21,529 nucleotides of DNA, taken from assembly GCA_964244955.1 (NCBI GenBank), contig CAXTKQ010000064.1, positions 1 to 21,529 on the forward strand, in the 5' to 3' direction. The DNA is from Mucilaginibacter_A sp964244955 (lineage in GTDB: Bacteria > Bacteroidota > Bacteroidia > Sphingobacteriales > Sphingobacteriaceae). Of this stretch, positions 1-7,143 are shown in pieces (the first letter of the stretch is position 1; the number at the start of each line of letters is the position of its first letter). A model generated the notes under the pieces. The model had not been told where the DNA came from. It saw only the letters and a list, made by a program, of their open reading frames with translations, and searched no databases. Made by a program: the position numbers and the translations under genes.

Positions 1-590
1 CGTTTCAGTCCGCCGTCAACCATATCAAAATTGCGTTTCCAGGGCGTTACAATAGCTTCCAGATCGGATTTTGAATATTCCTTTGCTTCTTTTACAAACT
101 CAAATTGTTCGTATTGATGGATGCCTTCAGTCAGGCGGACGGCGTAATCTTCAGCTTCCTTTGGTTTTTCGTTCCAGAAATCGGCCAAATTAAGCAATAC
201 ATTCAGCCAGTCTTTTTTCGGGAAATACGTGCCGCCGTAAACCGGGCGCTGATCGGGCAAGCAGATACAGTTGAGCGGCCAGCCGCCGCGGTTGGTCATC
301 AGTTGCACGGCGCTCATGTAAATTTGGTCCACATCCGGCCGTTCTTCCCGGTCTACCTTAATGCACACAAAAAAGCGGTTCATCACTTCGGCAACCTGCT
401 TATCCTCAAAGCTTTCGTGCTCCATTACGTGGCACCAGTGGCAGGCAGAATAGCCAATACTGATGAGTAATAATTTATTTTCGTCCTTTGCTTTTTGCAA
501 CGCTTCCTGTCCCCAGGGAAACCAATCTACCGGATTGTTGGCGTGTTGCAATAAATAGGGCGAAGTAGAATTGGTGAGGCGATTTGACAT
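1..590 (-). CDS. DUF255 / thioredoxin-fold protein (YyaL/SSP411 family), N-terminal part
   Basis: This is a partial gene that runs off the left edge, so only about the first 196 residues are present. The ATG at 588-590 is followed by the family's hallmark N-terminus (NRLTNSTSPYLLQHANNPVDW). A thioredoxin-like active site, SACHWCHVM, follows with Cys near residues 50 and 53, and then KVDREERPDVDQIYM and GGWPLNC. Members are usually 650-700 aa, with a thioredoxin-like domain followed by a glycosidase-like alpha/alpha barrel, which lies outside the window. The biochemical role is not settled; redox or carbohydrate-related functions are only suggested by fold. The sequence just before the start (591-605) resembles the dispersed repeat in degenerate form, and a one-mismatch copy lies inside the gene at 82-94. 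Confidence 0.93.
   Translation of the reverse strand, partial: MSNRLTNSTSPYLLQHANNPVDWFPWGQEALQKAKDENKLLLISIGYSACHWCHVMEHESFEDKQVAEVMNRFFVCIKVDREERPDVDQIYMSAVQLMTNRGGWPLNCICLPDQRPVYGGTYFPKKDWLNVLLNLADFWNEKPKEAEDYAVRLTEGIHQYEQFEFVKEAKEYSKSDLEAIVTPWKRNFDMVDGGLK
82..94 (-). repeat. Dispersed 12-mer copy (one mismatch)
   Basis: The minus strand reads GTAAAAGAAGCAA, one base off the consensus TAAAAGAAGCAT. It lies inside the DUF255 gene and encodes VKEA there. Confidence 0.5.
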
Positions 591-701
591 GATGCTGTTT
601 TTAGCGGTATAAAATTGGTGTTGTAGATACTACCAGAAAAGCAGGCGTTTGGTTTACTTTTTTGATTGGTAATTAAAGCTTAGTTCAAACAATCCGGCTT
701 T

Positions 702-1382
702 CTACAATGTATCTGTTTTTCGAATACTCTCCTGTACTCGATCAAATTGTGCTATAAAAATGCTTAGTTCGGGATCAATCCAATTAAGCATATCTATAAT
801 GTGCTGCCTAACTGTATAAGTTGCCGAAAAATCAATACCAGTACCGTTAAAACAAATAGGCTCGTTATGATAAACACGGTTTCTAAAATTACGTACTGCA
901 TCAAGTTTAAGGCTAATACTTTTTCTGTTAATATTAGCAGGCTTATTTACAAAACATTGTAATGGTGCGCCACCAACCAACCTAAAATGATGCGGTTCAA
1001 AAAAGCTGCTCCAAAACCCAAATGGTTGTTCTGCAATAATTTTACCTGTAGAAACAGTACTTGATTTTCTTAAAATAACGTTTGCTGCACGCTGAACAGA
1101 TACTTTTATAAAATACCCTGATCTCGCCAATTCTAAATTGTCCATAAACCCGTTCTGCTGATTTATAATCCAATCAGGATCATCAAAATAATTAGCAATC
1201 TGACTGTCCACGGCGTTTCTAAAAAATATTTCAAAGAGGTTTAGCAAGGGATATACGGCTTGCGATGCTTCAAGATTGATACCATACAACTTTTGTGCTT
1301 TTGAAGGAGAGCCATTACAAGCTACCAGAAACCTGTTAAGTCTGGCTTCAGAAAGAAAATATTCAAGTTTTTGATAGTTCAA
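702..1382 (-). CDS. Abi-like (Abi_2 type) HEPN protein, putative phage-defence gene
   Basis: About 226 aa if translation starts at the TTG at 1380-1382. The N-terminus (NYQKLEYFLSEARLNRFL) matches the usual start of Abi-family proteins. It is followed by the conserved LYGINLEASQAVYPLLNLFE(I/V)xxRNAVD block, PDWIINQQNGF, and FGFWSSFF near residue 121. Near residues 164-172 stands RNFRNRVYHNE, an R-x4-H motif typical of HEPN ribonuclease domains. Abi_2-type proteins are classically linked to abortive infection, so a role in phage defence by RNA cleavage is plausible but not shown. There is no in-frame ATG; the open frame extends upstream to another TTG at 1502, which would add 40 atypical residues. 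The gene looks AT-rich beside its neighbours and stands alone, consistent with acquisition by transfer. Confidence 0.75.
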   Translation of the reverse strand: MNYQKLEYFLSEARLNRFLVACNGSPSKAQKLYGINLEASQAVYPLLNLFEIFFRNAVDSQIANYFDDPDWIINQQNGFMDNLELARSGYFIKVSVQRAANVILRKSSTVSTGKIIAEQPFGFWSSFFEPHHFRLVGGAPLQCFVNKPANINRKSISLKLDAVRNFRNRVYHNEPICFNGTGIDFSATYTVRQHIIDMLNWIDPELSIFIAQFDRVQESIRKTDTL

Positions 1383-1417
1383 CTGTAGAAAAGGTTTTGG
1401 TTTATTCTGCTTGCATA

Positions 1418-1437
1418 TGTACAACAATAGTTGTACA
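1418..1437. promoter_or_regulatory. 20-bp palindrome upstream of the Abi-like gene (possible operator)
   Basis: Perfect inverted repeat TGTACAAC-AATA-GTTGTACA, about 36 bases before the proposed TTG start at 1382. Its symmetry and position fit a dimeric repressor site, but no regulator is encoded next to it. If translation began at 1502 it would lie in coding sequence. Confidence 0.4.
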
Positions 1438-1497
1438 TTTATATCGTAATACTTGGTCAAGCCTCTTTTTAGAAATAAAAACGTAACCAAGTTTAAG

Positions 1498-1537
1498 AAC
1501 AAAAAGCCCTGGTTGTAAAAGCTGGGGCTTTTTTGTT
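1498..1537. terminator. Terminator-like hairpin between divergent genes
   Basis: AACAAAAAGCCC (1498-1509) can pair with GGGCTTTTTTGTT (1525-1537) with one bulged T, leaving a 15-base loop. It has T-runs in both orientations. It lies upstream of both flanking genes, so no annotated gene ends here; it may be an attenuator or a leftover from a lost gene. Confidence 0.45.
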
Positions 1538-1564
1538 GTCCTGCAATTTAGCCAATCTTCTTAA

Positions 1565-1572
1565 TACCTTTA
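1565..1572 (+). promoter_or_regulatory. Possible -7 promoter element for the alcohol dehydrogenase
   Basis: TACCTTTA matches seven of eight positions of the Bacteroidota -7 consensus TAnnTTTG and lies about 53 bases before the ATG at 1626. No well-spaced -33 TTTG is visible. Confidence 0.3.
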
Positions 1573-1625
1573 CAATCCCAAAACATTAAAAGCCAGATAC
1601 TTGTTGCAACACTAAAAACAAGTAT

Positions 1626-2672
1626 ATGACAGCAGTTAAAGCATACGCGGCCGAAAAAGCCGATCAACCGTTAGGCCCGTTTCAGATTGACCGGCGGGAA
1701 CCGGGGGCTGATGACGTAGAAATTAAAATTTTATATTGCGGCGTTTGCCACTCGGATATCCACACAGCACGAAATGAATGGCAGGGAACACAATATCCGG
1801 TTGTGCCTGGACACGAAATTGTAGGAAAAGTTACCCGCATTGGTCAAAATGTTACCCGTTTTAAAACAGGCGATACCGTTGGCGTGGGTTGTTTTGTAGA
1901 TAGCTGCGGCCATTGCAACAATTGCCAGGAAGACTTGGAGCAATATTGCGAAAACGGAAATACACAGACCTACAATTCGCAATCCCAAGATAAAAAAACG
2001 ATTACTTACGGCGGCTATTCTTCGCACATTGTGGTTACCCAACATTTTGTGCTGAATGTTTCGGATCAATTACCGTTGGAAAAAGTTGCGCCGTTGTTGT
2101 GCGCCGGTATCACCACGTATTCGCCGTTAAAACATTGGGGCGTAAAAGCGGGCGATAAAGTTGCCGTAGTTGGTTTGGGCGGATTAGGGCACATGGCGGT
2201 GAAACTGGCTGCATCTATGGGTGCCGAAGTTACAATGCTAAGCCGTTCTCCTAAAAAAGAAAAAGATGCGCAGGAATTGGGCGCGCACCATTTTGAGCTG
2301 ACGACCGACCCGGAAAATATGAAGAAGCTGGCCAACTCTTTTAACTTTATCATTGATACGGTTTCTGCCAAACACGATTACAACGAGTATTTGGCTTTAT
2401 TGAAAACCGATGGCGTGATGATTCTGTTGGGCGCCCCGCCAAAACCATCTGACGTTAGTGCTTTTAATTTAATCGGAGGCCGCCGCAGTTTGGTTGGTTC
2501 TTTGGTTGGCGGAATTAAAGAAACGCAGGAAATGCTGGATTACTGCGCCGAACATGGCATTACTTCGGATGTGGAAATGATCAAAATTGACCAAATCAAC
2601 GAAGCTTACGAACGCACGTTGAAAGGCGATGTGCATTACCGTTTCGTTATTGATATGGCTTCGCTGAATTAG
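1626..2672 (+). CDS. Zinc-dependent NAD(P)-linked alcohol dehydrogenase (YahK/cinnamyl-alcohol type)
   Basis: 348 aa, full length for the medium-chain dehydrogenase/reductase family. It should reversibly oxidise alcohols or reduce aldehydes in the cytoplasm. The N-terminal GroES-like domain holds catalytic zinc ligands C41 (CGVCHSD), H63/E64 (PGHEIVG) and C159. The structural zinc site is C94, C97, C100 and C108. The Rossmann fold begins at GLGGLGH (183-189). The SRS just after the second beta strand (around 206-208) suggests NADP(H), as in YahK-type aldehyde reductases. Substrate range cannot be read from sequence. It is monocistronic, and its end is shared with the next gene through a bidirectional terminator. 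Confidence 0.95.
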   Translation: MTAVKAYAAEKADQPLGPFQIDRREPGADDVEIKILYCGVCHSDIHTARNEWQGTQYPVVPGHEIVGKVTRIGQNVTRFKTGDTVGVGCFVDSCGHCNNCQEDLEQYCENGNTQTYNSQSQDKKTITYGGYSSHIVVTQHFVLNVSDQLPLEKVAPLLCAGITTYSPLKHWGVKAGDKVAVVGLGGLGHMAVKLAASMGAEVTMLSRSPKKEKDAQELGAHHFELTTDPENMKKLANSFNFIIDTVSAKHDYNEYLALLKTDGVMILLGAPPKPSDVSAFNLIGGRRSLVGSLVGGIKETQEMLDYCAEHGITSDVEMIKIDQINEAYERTLKGDVHYRFVIDMASLN

Positions 2673-2689
2673 AAACCAAAAAATAGGGC

Positions 2690-2729
2690 ATAAAAAAAGC
2701 ATCCCGAAATTTCGGGATGCTTTTTTTAT
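2690..2729. terminator. Bidirectional intrinsic terminator
   Basis: A perfect 40-bp palindrome: seven A, GCATCCCGAAA, TTTCGGGATGC, then seven T, flanked by AT on both sides. It sits between the ends of two convergent genes (stop at 2672 and stop at 2745), so it can serve both strands. Confidence 0.93.
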
Positions 2730-2744
2730 GCAGTAAAAATCAAT

Positions 2745-3086
2745 TTATTGAACCACTTTGCGTTTGTACACGGTATGCGTTCCAGCACGCGATTTTCCTT
2801 TATCAGTTTCGTTGCCAACAACATAACCAGCACCTGCACCAAGCGCACCGCCAATTAATGCACCTTTAACACCATGGCCAATTAATGCACCGCCCAACGC
2901 ACCGGCACCACCGCCAATCAACGCACCTTTTGCGCGTTTAGACATTCCCCTGCGGTTTTTAGTGGTATAAACATACTTTTTACCATGCTTGTAATAAGTG
3001 TGCTTAACGGTTTGGGCCTGTACAAAAGTCCCGGTAACAGCAGATAGCGTAAAAAATACGGCAAAAATCAAAATCAGTTTTTTCAT
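2745..3086 (-). CDS. Exported glycine-zipper (YMGG-like) protein
   Basis: 113 aa with an N-terminal signal peptide (MKKLILIFAVFF..., likely cleaved after VQA near residue 24). A basic Tyr-rich stretch (HTYYKHGKKYVYTTKNRRG) is followed by a glycine-zipper block (about residues 54-91: AKGALIGGGAGALGGALIG and GALIGGALGAGAGYVVGNE). Such GxxxG-rich segments pack as membrane helices in envelope proteins. The C-terminus is basic. Function is unknown; stress-related or envelope roles are only guesses. It is the only gene between the terminator at 2690-2729 and the upstream intergenic region. Confidence 0.85.
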   Translation of the reverse strand: MKKLILIFAVFFTLSAVTGTFVQAQTVKHTYYKHGKKYVYTTKNRRGMSKRAKGALIGGGAGALGGALIGHGVKGALIGGALGAGAGYVVGNETDKGKSRAGTHTVYKRKVVQ

Positions 3087-3124
3087 GAGTTGGTTTGTAA
3101 TTTTTTATAATGATAGCAGGATAA

Positions 3125-3159
3125 ACAAATACCTTGCCTGTTTAACGTAAAGTATTTGT
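3125..3159. repeat. Inverted repeat upstream of the glycine-zipper gene
   Basis: ACAAATAC (3125-3132) and GTATTTGT (3152-3159) form an 8-bp inverted repeat with a 19-base spacer in the presumed promoter region. It could be a regulator site; evidence is weak. The spacer-side 12-mer AACGTAAAGTAT recurs at 5949-5960. Confidence 0.3.
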
Positions 3160-3199
3160 CAAGGTTTAGCAGTTGTGGTTTTTGCACCAATTTTATGCC

Positions 3200-3213
3200 G
3201 ATAAAAGAAGCAT
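3200..3213 (+). repeat. Dispersed 12-mer copy at a stop codon
   Basis: GATAAAAGAAGCAT, exact core. Its last base is the last base of the stop codon (TGA, 3215-3213, minus strand) of the ceramidase-like gene. It is preceded by TTTTATGCC, the upstream T-rich part of the extended element. Confidence 0.9.
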
Positions 3214-3884
3214 CAGCCTAAACCTGCCAGCCTGTCTTCTGCAACCCGTTTTAAAAACACAAACACCAAAGCTGTTGCAATCGCCCCGAAAACATGCCAT
3301 AAAAAATGCGTGCCTGCCGGAAGCAAAGCCCAACCATCGGCAACGCGAAAGAACAAGGCAACCCCGAAGGAAATTAAAGCGGCAACAATAAACCGCCAAT
3401 TGTGCCCTTTCATTTTAACCAGCAGCAAAACCAGCGGCAGCAAAACCATCAGCACCATGGCTGCATAATTTAAGCTGATGCCTACTTGCAGGTTATTCCC
3501 GTGCATCAGCTTTCTCACCTGCACTTCAATCAAAATAAAAACAATCAGCGCGATGATGCCGACAAACCATTTCCCCGAAAATTTGATCCAAAAATAAATG
3601 CTGGCCAATAAACACAAGATAGTAATCGGCAGCCAATCCATCATTATAAAAACCGGAAAACGGCGCAAACCATGGTAAAGCGTTCCGCCGATACTGCCGA
3701 TCAGCAAGATCCAGGAAGCGATGCTGAGGAAAATATAGTGTTTGGAAAAGCCCTTTAACCGGAAAATCCAGTAAAGGGCCAAGATGAAAAAGAAGCCGGA
3801 AGTGATGGTGTTTAACGGTTCGAGGAAATGGTGGTTGAGGTTTGTTTCGGTATAAACCATTCCACCATCAAGGGGATGTTGCAT
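3213..3884 (-). CDS. Ceramidase-like (CREST superfamily) multipass membrane protein
   Basis: 223 aa from the ATG at 3882-3884; an open frame extends to a TTG at 3911 but adds only non-conserved residues. About seven hydrophobic helices are visible. The pattern fits alkaline-ceramidase-type integral hydrolases: TETN (12-15), EPLNT (22-26), GGTLYH with H71, DWLPITI with D83, and HFLWH near the C-terminus. By analogy with human ACER3 the three His would bind zinc and the Asp would be catalytic. The usual Ser four residues before the first His is Gly here, with Thr next to it. It could act on (sphingo)lipids, which Sphingobacteriaceae make, but the substrate is unproven. Confidence 0.72.
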   Translation of the reverse strand: MQHPLDGGMVYTETNLNHHFLEPLNTITSGFFFILALYWIFRLKGFSKHYIFLSIASWILLIGSIGGTLYHGLRRFPVFIMMDWLPITILCLLASIYFWIKFSGKWFVGIIALIVFILIEVQVRKLMHGNNLQVGISLNYAAMVLMVLLPLVLLLVKMKGHNWRFIVAALISFGVALFFRVADGWALLPAGTHFLWHVFGAIATALVFVFLKRVAEDRLAGLG

Positions 3885-3892
3885 CGTTATTA

Positions 3893-4009
3893 AGCTTTTA
3901 GCCGTTAGCAATCAGCTTTCGGCAAAACCAAATCGTTAACTCTAAACCACGTTATTTTGGTAAAATTTGACTTTGGCTATTAGCTGAAGGCTGAAAACTG
4001 ATAGCTATC
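3893..4009. repeat. Heptad-periodic inverted repeat (AGCTTTC type)
   Basis: The left arm, 3893-3927, reads as consecutive 7-mers AGCTTTT, AGCCGTT, AGCAATC, AGCTTTC, GGCAAAA. The right arm, 3975-4009, reads GGCTATT, AGCTGAA, GGCTGAA, AACTGAT, AGCTATC, roughly the complement in reverse. The right arm abuts the stop codon of the hydrolase gene at 4010. It probably folds into an imperfect hairpin. Confidence 0.65.
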
Positions 4010-4729
4010 CTAAACCTTCATTTTTTGTATAAAAAATTCCAGTGTTAAGCCCCAGGCCAGTTCGGCGGCATCGGCATTAAAACTTGCCCGCTCATCACAA
4101 AAGAAACCATGGTCGGCATCAGAAAATTCTACATTGATAAACTGCTTGCCAACTTTGGTCAGCTCGCTTTTAACGGTTTCAATTTGTTCTTTCGGGATGT
4201 GCTGGTCTTTTCCTCCCCAAAAAAACAAATGCGGTGCGTTGATGGCAGCAGCCCGTTTAATTAGGTCAGGCGCAATCCCGGCACCATAATAGGAAGCTAC
4301 GGCTTTAAACGGAAGCATGGTATTGGCCAAAAAACCAACGCGGCCGCCCAGGCAATAGCCGGTTGCCACAATTTTTCCGTTTTCTACCTGCGAACTTTTT
4401 TCCAGCCAGTTCCAGGTTGCCTGGATATCAGCTTCCAGTCCTTCCATAGTAATCGCCTGCATATGTGGCATTGCCGACTGGAAATCGGTATAATCAATTT
4501 CAATTCCGGGTTTGGCAGAACGGTGAAAAAGCTCGGGCGCGATGACAAAGTAACCTTCATCGGCAAAGCGGTCGGCCAGTTTGCGGATATGGTGGTTGAC
4601 GCCAAAAGCTTCCTGAAATAAAATTAAACCCGGGAACGGGCTTTTGCCATGGGCCGGAATTGAAGTATAAGCTTGCATGGTTGTTCCGTCGGCAACCGGT
4701 AACTGCACAAAATTTTGTAATCCTGACAT
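4010..4729 (-). CDS. Dienelactone hydrolase family protein
   Basis: 239 aa, the normal length for the family, with a cytoplasmic alpha/beta-hydrolase fold. The catalytic triad is visible: nucleophile C126 in GYCLGG, D175 in GGKDQH and H207 in DADHGFF. E40 (FQEAFGVN), which in classical dienelactone hydrolase activates the Cys, is also kept. The typical IRKLADRFADEGYFVIAPELFHR block follows. The classic enzyme opens dienelactones in chloroaromatic breakdown, but most genomic members have other ester or lactone substrates and none of that pathway is nearby. The heptad repeat directly follows its stop, and a head-to-head pair of the dispersed 12-mer precedes it. Confidence 0.93.
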   Translation of the reverse strand: MSGLQNFVQLPVADGTTMQAYTSIPAHGKSPFPGLILFQEAFGVNHHIRKLADRFADEGYFVIAPELFHRSAKPGIEIDYTDFQSAMPHMQAITMEGLEADIQATWNWLEKSSQVENGKIVATGYCLGGRVGFLANTMLPFKAVASYYGAGIAPDLIKRAAAINAPHLFFWGGKDQHIPKEQIETVKSELTKVGKQFINVEFSDADHGFFCDERASFNADAAELAWGLTLEFFIQKMKV

Positions 4730-4741
4730 ATATTTTTTATT

Positions 4742-4791
4742 GATAAAAGAAGTATCAACGGCAAAAAGTTTGACAGCATGCTTCTTTTATG
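4742..4791 (-). terminator. Head-to-head pair of the dispersed 12-mer, hairpin downstream of GT14 gene
   Basis: GATAAAAGAAGTAT (4742-4755, one mismatch) faces an exact reverse copy (4778-4790). Thirteen positions pair with a single mismatch around a 22-base loop. It follows the end of the GT14 gene (stop at 4824). The T-run after it is poor, so terminator activity is less certain than for the two pairs at 17.3 and 18.1 kb. Confidence 0.55.
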
Positions 4792-4823
4792 ACCTAAAAA
4801 TCAGGATTGATGGCCTCATACTT

Positions 4824-5732
4824 TTAAAAAGCCAGCGACTCTTTATCCGAAAACAAAACCTCCTTATCAATCAAATCCATAATTTCGGTATCCACGTTTT
4901 CATCAAACTTGCGGGCAAACAAATCATCCGAAGCTAAAATCGCTTGCAAATCATTTTTGTCCAAAATTTTAGGATGTGCACTGTTTGCTTTCGGCCAAAT
5001 GGTAAAACGTTTTTCGCTGTTTTCGATACTGTTTAGCAGCTTTTCGTCTTTACTGTTGCCAATAATCATCTGCACAAACAGCTCATCGGCCACAAACGTG
5101 TTGCGGTGAAAATGCAGGTATTCAGGATGCTGGTCGTTATAATCCAAAATATAATCCAGCGCATATTTATCCAAATTCCACCAAGTTTGGCCGGTGTAAG
5201 GCTTCATTCCGTTCGGCATTTTCCTTTTTAAAAAAGGAAGATAAGTGGACAATAAATTCATGGATTTAGAGCCGAAGAACTCGTACCATTTGTTGCCGAA
5301 ATAATATTTATCAACCCGGTACCAGCCGCCGCGGTCGCCGCCCGGCCATTTTTCATAATTGGGGATCGGGAAATAATTGATGAAATTAGAATACTTGCTG
5401 TTTTCAAAAAAACGGTCAATCTGTGTGTTGCTTTTGATGGGATAATCCTGGCCGCTCAGCAACATGATCCGGTCGAATTGGGTGGAAGCATCATGCACAG
5501 CGCGCATACCGGCCAAAAAAGGTTTAATCACGCCGTAACCGCCCCATTTTGCATCAAACCGCTGAATAAAATGTACAACTGCGCCAAATTCTTTTAAGGT
5601 TTCAAACTGAGAAAATTCTGCTTTTAAGTCAATATGGATAAAAAATTCGGAAGTGCCATCGTTCAAACGCGAGACCAAACGGTGGAGTTGGTTCGGGCTT
5701 TTATGGGCCATGATGATGTATGCTTTGTTCAT
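4824..5732 (-). CDS. GT14-family glycosyltransferase (core-2/I-branching N-acetylglucosaminyltransferase-like)
   Basis: 302 aa. The N-terminus AYIIMAHKSPNQLHRLVSRL, FIHIDLKA, LLSGQDYPIK (residues 91-100), GQTWWNLDKYALDYIL (181-196) and ADELFVQMII (E217) follow the order seen in bacterial members annotated as beta-1,6-N-acetylglucosaminyltransferase. There is no DxD metal motif, as expected for GT14, and E217 aligns with the likely catalytic base. There is no signal peptide or membrane helix, so it should act in the cytoplasm on a surface-glycan acceptor. It stands alone, with no other sugar genes beside it; donor and acceptor are unknown. Confidence 0.88.
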   Translation of the reverse strand: MNKAYIIMAHKSPNQLHRLVSRLNDGTSEFFIHIDLKAEFSQFETLKEFGAVVHFIQRFDAKWGGYGVIKPFLAGMRAVHDASTQFDRIMLLSGQDYPIKSNTQIDRFFENSKYSNFINYFPIPNYEKWPGGDRGGWYRVDKYYFGNKWYEFFGSKSMNLLSTYLPFLKRKMPNGMKPYTGQTWWNLDKYALDYILDYNDQHPEYLHFHRNTFVADELFVQMIIGNSKDEKLLNSIENSEKRFTIWPKANSAHPKILDKNDLQAILASDDLFARKFDENVDTEIMDLIDKEVLFSDKESLAF

Positions 5733-6226
5733 TCCTTGTGATAATTTTATTGTGTAATTGTATTAACTGATTGCTTGGCATTGGTGCAAAACAAGCAGTA
5801 TTTATTAATGCTTTTTTTAGCAGGTAAAAAACAGTAAAGGTTGATTTTTGGATATACGAAATACTGTTAACAAGGATTTTTCTATCATACAAATTTGAAA
5901 TAAAATCCAATTTTTATTACGCGAAAAAAAGGATCAGTAAATATTTTAAACGTAAAGTATAAAGTTGTTGGGCAATTGCTTTTAAAAACTTGGGTTGCAT
6001 AAATTTTATAAACCTGATGCCTGTTTTTATGCCGGTAAAAGAAGTATTGGTGGAAAATGGTTTGAGGGAAAGTTGCCTTTTTTAAAGTAACGGGGAGAAA
6101 ACGTTTTTTAATTTAAAAGATACTTGCAGGTTGGACAAAAATTGCATCCGTAATTTTTAATAATTACATTGCCGTAACATTTCCTCTAAATATTGCTCTA
6201 ACCAAAAAAACACCGATAAAAGAAGC
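5733..6226. other. 494-bp AT-rich region between divergent genes
   Basis: No open frame here has coding character. It holds the upstream regions of the GT14 gene (minus) and the ABC transporter (plus), and two dispersed 12-mer copies (6034-6047 and 6215-6228). It also holds a 12-base match (AACGTAAAGTAT, 5949-5960) to the region upstream of the glycine-zipper gene (3144-3155). A weak TAATTTTT at 6151-6158 could be a -7 element for the ABC operon. Confidence 0.6.
6034..6047 (+). repeat. Dispersed 12-mer copy (one mismatch), intergenic
   Basis: GGTAAAAGAAGTAT, with T for C in the core, preceded by TTTTTATGCC (6024-6033). The extended element therefore matches the copy at 3200-3213 over about 23 bases with two differences. 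Confidence 0.8.
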
Positions 6227-6228
6227 AT
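6215..6228 (+). repeat. Dispersed 12-mer copy overlapping a start codon
   Basis: GATAAAAGAAGCAT, exact core. The final AT is the first two bases of the ABC-transporter ATG at 6227-6229, so the repeat occupies the ribosome-binding region. Confidence 0.9.
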
Positions 6229-7132
6229 GCTAAGTATCCGTAATATTGTGAAACAGTACGCCGGGCACCGGGCGTTGGATAATGTAAACCTGGAAGTTGA
6301 AACAGGAACCATCTTTGGTTTGCTTGGGCCAAACGGTGCCGGCAAAACTTCGCTGATCCGCATCATCAACCAAATTACGGCACCGGATTCGGGCGAGGTA
6401 TATTTCAACGGTGAAAAGCTCAACCAGTCGCACATCGAGCGCATTGGCTACATGCCCGAAGAGCGCGGTTTGTACAAAAAAATGGAGATCGGCGAGCAGT
6501 TGGTTTACCTGGCGCGCTTAAAAGGTTTGGAAAAAACCGATGCCGAACGCCGCATCAAAACCTGGTTTGAAAAGCTGGGCATGGGCGATTGGTGGGGCAA
6601 AAAAATCGAAGACCTTTCTAAAGGCATGCAGCAAAAAGTGCAGTTTGTAAGCACCGTTTTGCACAACCCGGAATTGATAATTTTAGATGAACCTTTCAGC
6701 GGTTTCGATCCGGTAAACGCAGAAATTATCAAAGACGAAATTTTGGAACTGAACCGTAAAGGCGCTACCATTATTTTTTCGACGCATCGGATGGAATCGG
6801 TAGAGGAACTGTGCGACTCAATTGCTTTACTCAACTTGTCGCACAAAATTTTGGACGGGCCGGTAAAAACCATCCGCAATTCGTACCGCAACAATACTTT
6901 TAAAGTAGAATTTTCGGGGAAACTGGATTTCGACGGAACAGAACCTTTTGAATTGTTGCAGCACACTTCCGGTGAGGAAACTGAATTAATCCAAATAAAA
7001 CTTAAAGAAAAACATACGGTAAACGAAGTATTGCAGTATTTGATACCGAAAGTAAGCATCCAAAAACTGGAAGAAACAATCCCGACGATGAACGAAATTT
7101 TTATACAAAAAGTAAACCAAAACCGCAAATAG
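6227..7132 (+). CDS. ABC transporter ATP-binding protein (NatA-like)
   Basis: 301 aa. Walker A is GPNGAGKTS (34-42), the ABC signature LSKGMQQ (130-136), Walker B LIILDE (150-155) and the switch His STHR (H187). Where most families have the Q-loop Gln it has GYMPEERGLY, which is usual for NatA/DUF4162-type exporters. The C-terminal ~90 residues form the accessory domain found in that group. It powers the permease encoded 11 bases downstream. NatAB in Bacillus exports sodium, but this subfamily is broad and the substrate cannot be told. The ATG at 6227 follows directly on a repeat copy. Confidence 0.95.
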   Translation: MLSIRNIVKQYAGHRALDNVNLEVETGTIFGLLGPNGAGKTSLIRIINQITAPDSGEVYFNGEKLNQSHIERIGYMPEERGLYKKMEIGEQLVYLARLKGLEKTDAERRIKTWFEKLGMGDWWGKKIEDLSKGMQQKVQFVSTVLHNPELIILDEPFSGFDPVNAEIIKDEILELNRKGATIIFSTHRMESVEELCDSIALLNLSHKILDGPVKTIRNSYRNNTFKVEFSGKLDFDGTEPFELLQHTSGEETELIQIKLKEKHTVNEVLQYLIPKVSIQKLEETIPTMNEIFIQKVNQNRK

Positions 7133-7143
7133 CAATTATTGCC

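Noticed and set aside
105..470. Open frame of 121 codons on the plus strand at the left edge
   Set aside because: It is antisense to the DUF255 gene, whose N-terminal motifs are clear.
591..605. Degenerate element before the DUF255 ATG (GCTAAAAACAGCAT on minus)
   Set aside because: It has two mismatches in the core. The position just before an ATG is suggestive, but it is too diverged to count.
3786..3799. GAAAAAGAAGCCGG in the ceramidase-like gene
   Set aside because: Only nine core bases match and the 3' end differs; within chance for A-rich coding DNA.
6505..7128. Long open frame (207 codons) on the minus strand opposite the ABC ATPase gene
   Set aside because: The plus-strand frame has all ABC motifs in order. 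The minus-strand product is Ser/Phe-rich without domains, a mirror of the true gene's codon use.
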